Assembly (NCBI RefSeq): GCF_048128805.1
Contig: NC_136016.1
Span: 8,810,001-8,874,000, forward strand
Direction: 5' to 3'
DNA from: Centroberyx gerrardi
Lineage: Eukaryota; Chordata; Actinopteri; Beryciformes; Berycidae
Length of the DNA stretch: 64,000 nt
In this document: positions 12,106 to 22,977 of the stretch, piece after piece
Layout: each line of letters starts with the position of its first letter
How positions within the stretch are numbered: the first letter of the stretch is position 1
Program-made: the position numbers and the translations under genes
Notes under the pieces: generated by a model
The model's input: only the letters and a program-made list of their open reading frames with translations
The model's database searches: none
What the model was told of the DNA's origin: nothing

Positions 12106-13736
12106 TATCATTAGGTTTGAGTGTTCATCCGTTAGATAAAGAGTCTTGAAGAGAAACCATTATCTGACAGGGCGAGTGAACAGTATCGGTGGGCTATTAC
12201 TGTCCAGTTTCACTCTCCATCGAAAGTTGGCCCGTCTTGCCAGCCAGAGGGGGACGGCATTAGAAACCATTGACATGGTGTCCCTCCCATTGACATGGTG
12301 ATTCCCTACCAGCTTTCACAATGCCAGAGCTCCTCTGTGGCCCTTAACCAAAGAGTCCTCTTTCCCCTATAGCCTTACAGCCTTACCTATTGTGAAACAT
12401 AGTACAGCCCGTAATATATTCCAATGAGCACAAGGTACATAGGCCTTATGTATTAATTCAACTCCAAATTTGAAGCTGCACGTTTAAAAAGTTTGTTCAC
12501 TATTTTCTCTCTGATATAAGGATGCAATTAGTAGCCTTAGTTCCTCCATATTATATATTCTACACAAATAATCATGTTACATCATATTATTACTACTATA
12601 AAAAGTTTATTATTTATTTGACAATTTAATTATTCACTTATATAAACTTTGCTGCAGGCCTATAACCTTTTGAACGCGACTGATTTGTTTTGTCCTCACT
12701 CCATTTGGGGCAACTGGTGGAGATCAAAAGAGCCGAATAATATTATTACAAATTAGTCGCAATTTTTCTTTTGCGACAGAAATAAAATGTCAAAAATAGC
12801 CTACTGAGGGAATATTTTTTCCACGAGTCACTTGTTGATACCACGCTTGCAGCAGCACTTGAGATGTTTATTGCAAAGGAATTCCCTTTAAAAGAAGGTG
12901 GATTTTCATAAACAAACGCAGGCCTTCGTTGTTTAGGTTTAGCATTGTCATGCATGGAATTTCAGAGTTCGAACATCATGAGATAATCATGGCACAGTAG
13001 TCGCCTGAATCATAATTATTATCTTATTGCATAATAATAAAATATATTCTGAAGAAATAAAAATATATTCATTACATAATGTTGTGTTAATGACATACAT
13101 GCTTTCATTTCATTAAACAAATCTGATAGGCTTGGTCACCATACCGCAGGTTAAATGAGTTCAAATTCGAACTTGTAGTTTTCATCATTATAATACAGAA
13201 GAAAGATCAAGCAAAAATTTCCAGAAATATATTTTGAAGCCAAAATGCTTCTGGGGAGCGTGCAGGACCAATTTTCCCTCTAGGCTGGTGAGCTATAAGT
13301 CTACTAATTTATCACGAGGGCCAAATAATATCTTGTCAGTCATCATTGCTCCACTTTGCCTCGAAATTTAGTCCATCTCGGGGTTTGGAAGTTTTGGTGG
13401 CAAATTATATGAAATACAGGGACTTTGCCATACCGTAGGATTTAGGCAATTGACGCCCCTACATATAGGCCTATAGTTTCTTTTTATTTTTTTTTTGTTT
13501 CCAACTAATTACCCGTGCGTAATTACGCATAGGCCATTAACGTGCCAAACTGGGAATATGCCTTCGAAAAATAACATGAAGCTCAGCATGTAGTAGCCTA
13601 TCCAAGGCAGTATCGGTGCTCATTGATAGGGAGATTGAGGCAGAACAACTCGACTGAGGCATGACAGAAAAGAGGGGTGTGACCATCCCCAAAGTTCCCT
13701 TCAATGGGCTACCTGTAGAGGCTCCGGGCGCAGCGC
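12106..13736. other. FoxI upstream region
   Basis: About 1.6 kb of mostly AT-rich DNA before the FoxI promoter. A tandem TTGACATGG phrase occurs near 12269-12300. No gene was found. Proximal regulatory sequence is expected here by position, but no specific site can be assigned with confidence. Confidence 0.4.
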
Positions 13737-13770
13737 ATAAATACTCCTCCTTCTGGGGAAGAGTTCAGTC
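13737..13770 (+). promoter_or_regulatory. FoxI core promoter (TATA-like box and initiator)
   Basis: CATAAATA lies at 13737-13744, directly after a GC-rich GGGCGCAGCG. A TTCAGTC initiator-like sequence about 29 bases downstream would put the start of transcription near 13767. That gives a 5' leader of about 60 bases before the ATG at 13827. The spacing is typical of a TATA promoter. Inferred, not proven. Confidence 0.55.
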
Positions 13771-13826
13771 CTCAGAGAGAGAGACAGAGACGGATTGAGG
13801 TTCTGGGAATCTGATTAGAGCGGATT

Positions 13827-14424
13827 ATGAATGCTTTTGGACACCAGCCATCTAGCCAACAATCCAGCCCTATTCAGCACCACAGCGCTCAGGAGCTCCT
13901 GGACATGGCCGTGTACTGCGACAACTTCGGCGTCTACCAGCAGAACCTCCACCACCATCACCCGCAGAGGCCACCGGCGCACCCGTCCAGCTACGGCCTG
14001 GGAGAGTACACCACCCCGTCCACAAACCCATACCTGTGGCTGAACGGACCCAGCATCAACTCCTCTCCTTATCTTCCCGGGAGCAACGGAACCTCCTACA
14101 TACAGTCTGGATATGGGTCGAACCAGAGGCAGTTCTTGCCGCCTCCCACCGGTTTTGGTGGAGCTGACCTGGGATGGCTCTCCATATCCAGCCAGCAGGA
14201 ACTTTTCAAGATGGTCCGGCCACCTTACTCCTACTCAGCGCTGATAGCGATGGCCATACAACACGCCCAAGACAAGAAGTTGACGCTCAGTCAAATCTAT
14301 CAGTATGTAGCTGACAACTTTCCGTTCTATAAGAAGAGCAAAGCTGGATGGCAGAACTCAATCCGCCACAACTTGTCACTGAACGACTGTTTCAAAAAAG
14401 TGGCACGGGACGAGGATGACCCCG
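13827..14424 (+). CDS. foxi1: FoxI forkhead transcription factor, exon 1
   Basis: Nuclear DNA-binding transcription factor. FoxI proteins specify otic placode, pharyngeal ectoderm and ionocytes in fish. The start is [15 protein letters not shown], the first ATG after the promoter. Residues about 20-36 ([17 protein letters not shown]) and the His-rich [10 protein letters not shown] are FoxI-type N-terminal blocks. The forkhead domain begins near residue 130 ([15 protein letters not shown]). The recognition helix [15 protein letters not shown] (about 175-189) is intact. The exon ends inside a Gly codon at the GTGAGT donor (14425); a split within the forkhead is usual for FoxI genes. Synteny (dock1 before, clrn3 after) equates the gene with human FOXI2, yet the protein resembles what fish databases call Foxi1, so the paralogue name is uncertain. 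Confidence 0.93.
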
Positions 14425-14824
14425 GTGAGTGCGATCTTTCCAATTTAAAATTATTTCTTTTTTGGCTTTTGGCATGTTTTGCAAAAAAAAAGCCCAAAAA
14501 ACATCTTAATAAGTCATTTTGTCTAGTGTTGTCTTGAATTCGTATTCTTATGAAAGTAAGTGATGAAATTCCAACGCAAATGAACTTCCTTGAATCAACT
14601 GATATTATCTTGATAACCAAGACTCTCGAAACTGGTAAAACTGCACTGGAAACAAGTGGAATCATCCCAAACCTGTCCGTTTTTCCCCACTAAGGACAAG
14701 AGGCGTTAAGGCTCAAAACTAGACTAAATATCTTGTTAAGATGATAGTTGATGTTTATGTCACCCAAATAATTCCAACCCTTTAGTAACACGCCCTAATG
14801 ATTTTGTTTTTGCTTCTTCTATAG

Positions 14825-15372
14825 GTAAGGGGAACTACTGGACGCTGGACCCCAACTGTGAGAAGATGTTCGACAACGGGAACTTCAGGAGGAAGAGAAA
14901 GCGGAGAGCTGACGTGAACGGAGGTGACAGCGCCGGGCTCCCAGTCAAGTCGGAGGACGGGCAGCACAAGATCTCAGACACCGCCAGCCTGCTGAGCTCC
15001 TCCCCGCCCAGCCTGCACGGCTCCCCGGCCTCCACGGAGCCCAAGTCCTCTCCGTCTCCGTCCGGCGAGCACAGCCCGTGTTTCAACAGCTTCGTGTCCA
15101 ACGTGAACTCGCTGCTGGCGGGGAGCGGCGGCACCGACGGCACCAGAGGCGGGGAGAGGGACTTCGGGTCCGGGTCGCATCTCGGGGGTTTGCCTCAGAG
15201 CAGAGAGGGCATGTCCGGACTTGGCTCCTACTCGCCCACTTTAGTCGCTCCTCTGAACTCTGACAACAACAGAATGAACTATTACACATCAGTGCAGAGC
15301 CTCTCCAACCCGCTCTCCAACCATTTTAGTGTTAATAACCTCATATACAGTCGGGAAGGGACAGAGGTGTAG
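14825..15372 (+). CDS. foxi1: FoxI forkhead transcription factor, exon 2 and stop
   Basis: It is entered after a T-rich tract and TATAG (14820-14824), and completes the split Gly codon to read [21 protein letters not shown], the end of the forkhead. The basic RRKRKRR that follows is a nuclear localisation signal. The remainder is a Ser/Pro/Gly-rich tail. The ending [14 protein letters not shown] is nearly the C-terminus I recall for vertebrate FoxI1. With exon 1 the coding length is 1,146 bases, giving 381 residues, normal for FoxI. The exon is GC- and CpG-rich compared with the 400 bp AT-rich intron. No disruption was seen. Confidence 0.93.
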
Positions 15373-16060
15373 AAACACTATGTATCCTGTGTATATATAT
15401 ATCCCTATCAGTGTCGGGCCCGTTACTGAACAAGTAATTTATTACTCATTGCAGATTTCGTAAGTCATGTTATTACTCCATGGAGGCAGTAATTCGTTAC
15501 ACTTTACACTTCTACTCGTTACATTGCTTTTCCGTTACACAACTTCAGTCTGAGGTTGGAATGTGTCTTTTTTTATTAGTAGGCCTAACTGTAATGCTAT
15601 TACTGAAACTGAAACAGCAATTTGTTACACTACTCACAACTGGGAAAAGTAATAAGACCTAAAACTTATTTTAGGTTTTACTTAAATAGTAAGACCAGTC
15701 TATCCCAGTCTATATACCAATTTAGGCCTATTGGCAATTTCATTTCATGGCTATAAAATAAAAACACAGCTCCACTGTGACAGGATGTTTAGTTGTACAA
15801 AATAATTAAACTATCACCTGCCCATGGAAAGACAGCCTGGCCCTGCGGGTCTTGGGTAGTTTACCTGTGATTACTGTTTTTAATGGTTTATTGTAGCTGC
15901 TTGGTTGGACCAACACCCCCCATCCCCACCCCCACCTCCCCAACAGAAATTATTGTTCATTTTCATAAGAAGAAACATTGCATGTATTTTTTGAATGAAT
16001 TGTGTTCTGTGTTTTATTTAAACTCACGTCGCTGTTTGAATAAACGTCAATTATGTGAAC
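15373..16060 (+). other. foxi1: FoxI 3' UTR
   Basis: AT-rich with no coding frame. AATAAA occurs at 15757-15762 and at 16039-16044. The latter is followed by TGTGAACTCCTTGATTAGGTGT, a better GT-rich context. The first third appears to be a transposon-like fragment (listed separately). Confidence 0.5.
15409..15660. mobile_element. Transposon-like fragment in the FoxI 3' UTR
   Basis: It starts CAGTGTCGGGCCCGTTACT and continues with repeated GTTAC/GTAAT words (GTAATTCGTTACAC, CTCGTTACATTG, TCCGTTACAC, and AAGTAATAAG near the end). This resembles the common fish repeat beginning CAGTGTTGGGCCCGTTACT, which I recall as a non-autonomous DNA element. The right end is unclear, so the boundary is approximate. 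Confidence 0.5.
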
Positions 16061-16337
16061 TCCTTGATTAGGTGTCATATTCATCTTCACACTTCGTCAA
16101 TTGATGAATCAGGGCTGACGGAAAATCATCAAAATCGTTAGAATAGTTTTAGTGCAACACTGGCAAGTAGCCTATAGGCCACTTAAACAAGGGCACTTGT
16201 TAAATGCAAAATGTAATTTATATGCTTTGAACTGTCTGTCCTGTAGATATGACGCATCCTTTATTCAACTGATATCTGGTGCAGTTGAGTTATCAAAATC
16301 AGTTATAGGCCTATAGCGTAAATTATGGTTCATTTCC

Positions 16338-16520
16338 TTCAATATTCCTATAATATCCCTATTGGGACTTCTAGTGTATGGTATACCCAATAGTGAGTGA
16401 AGTGACCTTATTGTATTTTATAGTAATTTTATCTCCAATATTATCATTACAATATCCCTATGGTATTCCTACAATATTCTAACAGGGACTCGCAGTGTTG
16501 CTGTGATATTTCTATACCCT
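16338..16520 (-). repeat. Dispersed repeat, inverted copy
   Basis: Read on the minus strand it carries the ATAGGGATATTGTAATGATA and GTCCCAATAGGGATATTATA-type phrases of the repeat clustered at 11.36-12.1 kb. It lies just downstream of the FoxI gene, so related copies in opposite orientation bracket the gene. Confidence 0.55.
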
Positions 16521-16695
16521 TCTAAACTTTATAGTTCTTTTTCGTCAGTTATTGACCAATTTTGGATTCTGATAAGACCTAATCGGGCCTAACTATTTCC
16601 CCCGAGGAATGACTATGCATGTGTAGGACAGAGAGCTATTTACAAAGATTTTCCAGTTAAATCGGGCGTTTGAATTAATCTAGAGGCCCCGCTGT

Positions 16696-16698
<3 letters not shown>

Positions 16699-16757
<59 letters not shown>
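16699..16757. repeat. (CT)n microsatellite
   Basis: About 29 perfect CT units. The open frame across it is only poly-Leu/Ser from the repeat. Confidence 0.95.
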
Positions 16758-16761
<4 letters not shown>

Positions 16762-19700
16762 CACTGAGTTTGCACAGACCCTCGGCTCGGCAAATAGGGC
16801 CTTACAAATATTCAGATTATTCTCTCAATACTGTGTTTTTGTGGTATTGCGAGAAAGCCCTAAATATACCGCTTTAAATGTTTCAGAGCCTGTCAGAAAA
16901 CCTGAAGTCAAGTGGCTATAAACAGTACAGTGTGTAAGACAGAGACATTTTCCGCCTGTCACCTCCAATAGACCCGATTTCAACAAGCAATCAGACCTTT
17001 AACTTGCTTCCACGAGGTTCAGAAGTTCAGCTTTTTGTCTGGAGCGGGTTTTATTCATACTGCGCCTGTTTGATGTCAACCTGTTTGCTGAATATTCCAC
17101 CTGTCTCCGTCTATTCCCAAAGTCTTGTCACGCAAAACGCTGGGAAATGTTTTCGTGTGTGTGTGTGAGTCCTGGTAATGGGATTTTTTTTTTATTATTG
17201 TGAAACACTGTGGAAGAGCATCCGCTGAACAACTGACGTGAGAGCTCGACTGCCTGTAACGTGCTTTTGTGCTGCATGTGTCCCGGGGGACACAACGGAA
17301 AGCCTGTTATTGGAGGAAAATATGAAATAGCCCATCCAATGGAAATGCTCAAGTGATTTAACACCCTGCTCCTGTCTTATTTTGAAACAATATGGAGTAC
17401 GCACGGAATCAAAGCCTGTAAATAAAAGGAAACACCTCTTAATTGGTTGATAATTGAATTCACTCAGGCGCTCTGTGGTCTGGAATAAAAAAAAAAATTA
17501 ATTGACAAGACTTTCCTGCTCCTGGTTGGAACACAATGGAAGCTGGCAATTCAAGAGATCCCCTCCTGGGCTCAAATGAAAATATTGCGATCTGAGGATC
17601 TGGGAACAAATTATCTCCCTCAGGCCACATTTTGCTCTATTATCTATTAGATCAGAGCCACGGATCAAACAAAGAGGATTTTTGTCATACTGAAGTGGGT
17701 TCTCACAGCAACAAGTTTTCTGTTGAAATCCTCATCGCATGCAGTGAATAGAGTATGAAGTCTTTCAAAATTGAAGGCCTTTTAATTCTTGTCCTTACAA
17801 TGTTTCCTGGTCACCTAGTTCAGTTCTTATTCTTACAAAATGTCATGGACAACCAATGTGGAATTGTCAGGATACAATCATTTAAAGAAGTAGGCTAAAG
17901 AAAATCACAAATAAATAGGAGGATCCACTTCAATGATATCTGTATTGACATAAGCTGCCTGCAAATCTGCAAACTAGAAACACAAGGTACCATTTGTTTT
18001 TGCCTTCCAAGTTCTCATACAGTGATTCATCTCAGCTATCAGTTCTCAGAAAGGCGACGCTCCAGTGCCCTCTGCCTGAAGGGCACATTTACCTGGCCCC
18101 TATGAATATCAGTCAGGCCAACCTGGTCCCATACTCCAGTCTGCTGTAGCTGCTGTAGGCCCCCGGCCCCAGGGCAAGGGATAGGCCCAGCAGAATACCT
18201 CTGCATAAGGCTGGCCCTGGTCCCCACAGATGCCTAGTGGGCTAAACCCATAATGATGGGTTTCAGGCTCACAGGGTCATCCCTCCAAAGGCAAGGTTAG
18301 CTCATAATTGAAGGACTCCGTGTTTTAGACCTGGATTATTTTAATCCTGTTTCTCTAAACGGGCCTAGATGAACCATCTCCTCAACAAGTCATCTGAGTG
18401 GAGAGTCAGCAATGTCTGGGACAGGTATTCCCTGAAACATACATCAGCAGGTCCACTGCAATGGGTTTTACTGAGAGACACAGAGCAAATCAAATGTATA
18501 AGCAAAACAAGTTCAGTACTGTTACCATATGAAATATTCTTTAGTGACATCAATATAATATTGAGCCAAATAAGCAGTTGCCAACCTGTTTTTTCAAGTC
18601 TTGTATTGAGTCAGTATAGAGCCTAAATTCAGATTTGGGAATGACACAGTGAATGGAGAGGAGCTGTGTGCGCAGCAGGGCCTTGTAGCTTCAATGAGGC
18701 CTGGAGGCTCGGCACTGTGGGGATAAGTGCAGTTAGCCAGTGAGTGACATGAGCTGGAGTGATGAATCACTGGTGGATAAAGTTGCACTCACCAAGGTGA
18801 GAAACTTTACTTCCATTAGCCATTAAGGAAGATCTCCTCAACTGATAATAAGCAACTAGAACGAGGCCTGTCCCCCTCCCCCGCTCCAAAACCCTCCATG
18901 TGCTTTTAAAATGTACTATGCAGGTATGCCATTCTTTTGTACATAGACTTATATCTGCTGTTCTAGTGACATTTATGTAATTTTAAAGCTTGTTTATATG
19001 GCACTTTGTTGGTTTGTAAGACACTGACAATGTCAAATGAAAAGATGTGTCCAGAACCTAATCATTTTCCCATAGCCCATATAACACTACCTTACAGACA
19101 AATGTGAGGGGTTATATGAAGAGGGAGCCTGTCCGTCTGACCCCACTAAAGAACATGATCGCTCCGCCACAGAGGGTCTGATTACAGTCTGGATCTACCC
19201 TGAAATTTCACATCTGTTTGTAGCAGTCAGCGGGCATTACAGGGGTAATTTCTTATATTACAGCTCAATCTCTTGAGGAAGTTAAATATTTAAGAGAACA
19301 ATATGATGACAGCTTCTGGGGAAGCCACTATACGGCGGGGTGGAGGGGGGCACCTATCTTCACTGCACTTTAAAAGGATTATGTGTGCATGTGATAGCTG
19401 AGGATAATGTCTATCAATTGGCATGACCTGATTCGGTTTCATCATTCCCCGTCCGAGGCCCATAAAAAGCCTAACGTATGGGCCGATAACGGCATGGGAT
19501 CCCTGTTCTGGGCGAGCAGCCATATGGATTATTTTATACAGAACAAGTCTCATCTCAGTGCAAACTGCTCGGTTGTTACCAGTATGGAGCATGTGAAAAA
19601 TCTGGAGACACCTCTCCCTACACTGTGTGTCATATTCTCCACTTTGCTTTTTTTTTTTTTAGATTAAGCTCATTTAGATCTAAATTTAGATTTGGATGGA

Positions 19701-22700
19701 ATATTACTCTATTACTCAGAATAAAATAACCAAAAAATTGAATTCTAATATATCTAAGAACATTCCATTCCTTTCAAATTCAGTTATGCAAGATTTATTT
19801 TTTCCACCATACAGTTGTTTTTCTTATGCTTTTGTGTGAAGCATCTCAACCTGGAATGCTTCCCTCCAGTCTTCGGTGGCAGTAGAAACAGGCCCAGGAC
19901 CAGGAATTATTGGTCTAGGTGAGCACAGGAAGGGCAAGCACTTTAGAGCACACAAGGCTCGCCAGCTGAGGAACCTGCTGAAAGAGTCAAAGAGATACAA
20001 GGATTAACGGACTAGAACGAGTCCCAGTAAATCCACAGCCGGGGCCTGTCTTCACATCGTCCTGTCTGGAAAACCTATCCCCACAACAATGTAACCTATC
20101 CCCTGCTCAGTCTATTGCTGGAATATATTTTGACAATGTCTTTGTTCCCACATTAGGGAACTGTAGGCAGATAATTCTTTATCCATGACCTTTGTCATAA
20201 CAAACCATGGCAGTGGTTTTACACACTGCTAGAGAACTCAGGGAGGAAGGTTCACGTCAGCTGGAAAGATGTTTGTAACGAGTTATGGGGCATTCTCACT
20301 CTCTTTAAGGTACCCCTCTTTTTGTGATAAAGAAAACACACAATCTTCCAATATAACATCTGCATATATATTTTTGCACTTCATGAATTACACTAAAAAC
20401 TAGAAGGCACTAAATAAAGCGCAAACCTCTTCCAATGCTTAACAATTCTCCAACTTGCAAAGCTACAGCCTCCTTATCAGTTTATGTTTGTTTAGTGTTT
20501 GTCTTCTGGGTTTGAATTTCTGACAAAACAGCACCTGAATACAATGCTGTTTAGCAGCCCACTTACAAATCCAGAATGTCGGACCTTCCCAACAGCACAT
20601 GAACACAGTTATGGCAGTTATGGCTAAAAAACAATAATTGTCTAATGGTGGAAATCCCAGATTACCACCAAAATCTAATCATCTGATTTTTGGGACAAGG
20701 GTAATCTGTCCACAAAATTTAATCCTAATCCATTCATAACTTTTGGAGACATTTTGCTAACAAACATACAGGGGTGAAAACATAACTTCCTTCCAACTTC
20801 ATTGGTGGAGGTAATTACTGTAGATTATTTATATTTCTATCAAGTGCAATAATTTCAATAGAGTGAAAGACTTCTCACAAGCTCCCCAATAAATTCACAA
20901 CCATTCATCATCACCTCCCTGAAATTCCAAACCATGACCTTATGAGAACAATATCCAGGGTTCACGGAACATCAATTTCTATGTGCAGTGCAGCAGAACA
21001 AATATCTGAGTAACGGCCAATATGTAATCATTTTAGCTCGGTCCAGGGACCGCTTTAAGCCTTGCACATGATTATGGTACATTTGACCTGTTGGCACTCA
21101 CTTAAACCCATGATAGTGGTTGCTGCAGTGCCTGAATAAGTTTGAGACTTTTTGTAACAAATTGAAGAAACCTTCAATCCTAAATTATCTGAGGCAATCA
21201 AATAAACTGGACCACAGTGTGCAGCACCAATATTACCGTCTACAGGAGAATGGCCTGTGTTGCGCTCCTGATGCCTTGCAGTGATACCACCCTGCTCGTA
21301 CCACCTGTGACCTGTCATTACCTCCTCTTCACAGACAGGAAGTGGTGACAGATGACGGAGGAAGTAGCTACCCCCGGGGAATCCATTTTACCCACTGCTG
21401 CCTGGACCTTTGGTGCAAGACGGAAGTGAAGAGATCATTCGGTACTCAGGGGATCTTCAAAGCAGCCACTTCTGGACAACTTGTCAGTCATTGTCAGTAA
21501 TTCTAAAGGAAGCTATCTCTCAGTGTGAACATTACATAAGATGAAGTTCCTGTTGTCAGAAGACACATCCCACCTGAAGTACTGTTGTACTTTCAGAGAT
21601 GTCTTCATTTGAGGCATTTAGAAGAAACAGATGTGAAACTATAGAGTAGAAGTTGCAGAAGTGGACAAGGTGAGTGTTGTTGACACTGGAAGGCAACTGG
21701 ATAGAATCGCCCCTATGCATTGCTTATGAATGTGAGAGTTTCACCTGCTCTGTGAAGCAGGCTAGCATTGTTCTGCTCCAGTCCTGTGTGATGCTGGTGC
21801 ATCTGCCTTGAGGAATTCCCTGGCACCCCCTTCTGGCCCCTAATGAGACCCCCTACCTCCTCCCTTTATTATGAGGGATGCATACCAATAGAGAGACAGG
21901 AGAGGGGAGACAGACTGAGCCTTGGAGATCTCTGGAACCCTCCCTGCTCTGAACCATCAAACGCACCCCTCACAGAGAGTAAAGCAATGGGCCTGATCAA
22001 GATTTAACCCAGTTTGCCCCACGTAAGCTGCAGATGATCTATGGCTGAAGGCTCTAAATGATAGCCTTTCAAAAGCGACAGGCATGCCCCCTCCAAACGC
22101 TCCTTTTGTGCTCGCCACTAATCCTGGCCTGCACTTCAAGGCCCCGGCTCACTTCTGAGGCAGCTGCTATCATCTTAAAAAGAGGAGAGAAAGAAAGGCC
22201 CCTGTTTTAAATCGCTAGCCTTTTTTCAGGTAGATGTAATGCTATGATAAGCTGATCACCCCCCTCATGGCTGTAATTACACCACAATTAGCTATACTTA
22301 TTATTGCAATTCATTTCTTAATGAATTGCAATTTTGATTTTGGCTAGAATAATTAACATGTTGAAATTTTCACACTGTGTAAAAATTCAGGATGGATCAA
22401 GTTGCATCTTTTTCAGATTTATTCTCAAATGTATTTGATTCGAAGCATTAATTTCCCTCTGGAACGCAATGACTATTTTAGGAATAGAGAGGTACCAGGC
22501 ACACGGAAATAAACCTGGCTGTGCAGCAGCAGCCAGGGAAAGGCAAAGGAGATGCTCATTTGCCAGACAAGTGTTCAAACAAACACCGGCGTATGGCAAG
22601 TGCTCAGTGTTGACTCTGGTATTGGAGTCTATCAACCCCAAACAGCTCTGTGTGTCAACTATAAACACAAGGCATGCACCCCGTCTAGGGAAACAGGCTT

Positions 22701-22706
22701 CCACCC

Positions 22707-22710
<4 letters not shown>

Positions 22711-22743
<33 letters not shown>
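22711..22743. repeat. (TGC)11 trinucleotide repeat
   Basis: Eleven perfect TGC units. Overlapping frames read poly-Ala or poly-Cys across it, but no gene context supports coding. Confidence 0.95.
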
Positions 22744-22927
22744 AGAAGCCCTCAGTTAACACTCTGGGTTCTGCTTGGTCTGCCGTTGTTAACCAGGCTG
22801 CGTTTCGTGATAAAAACAAGTGTCATGTCGCTCCAACTCATTTAACACAGTCTGTTCCCCATTGCCATGTGATGGCATTCCTGTGCTATGACATAATCCA
22901 GGATGCATGTGTGCGGGTGCATGCACG

Positions 22928-22928
22928 T

Positions 22929-22975
<47 letters not shown>
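22928..22975. repeat. (GT)n microsatellite
   Basis: GT run of more than 20 units with one GTAT variant at the start. Confidence 0.95.

Positions 22976-22977
<2 letters not shown>

Noticed and set aside
14425..14537. FoxI open frame continuing past the exon 1 donor
   Set aside because: The continuation is intron read-through: the true forkhead end ([11 protein letters not shown]) is in exon 2 after a clean acceptor, in phase.
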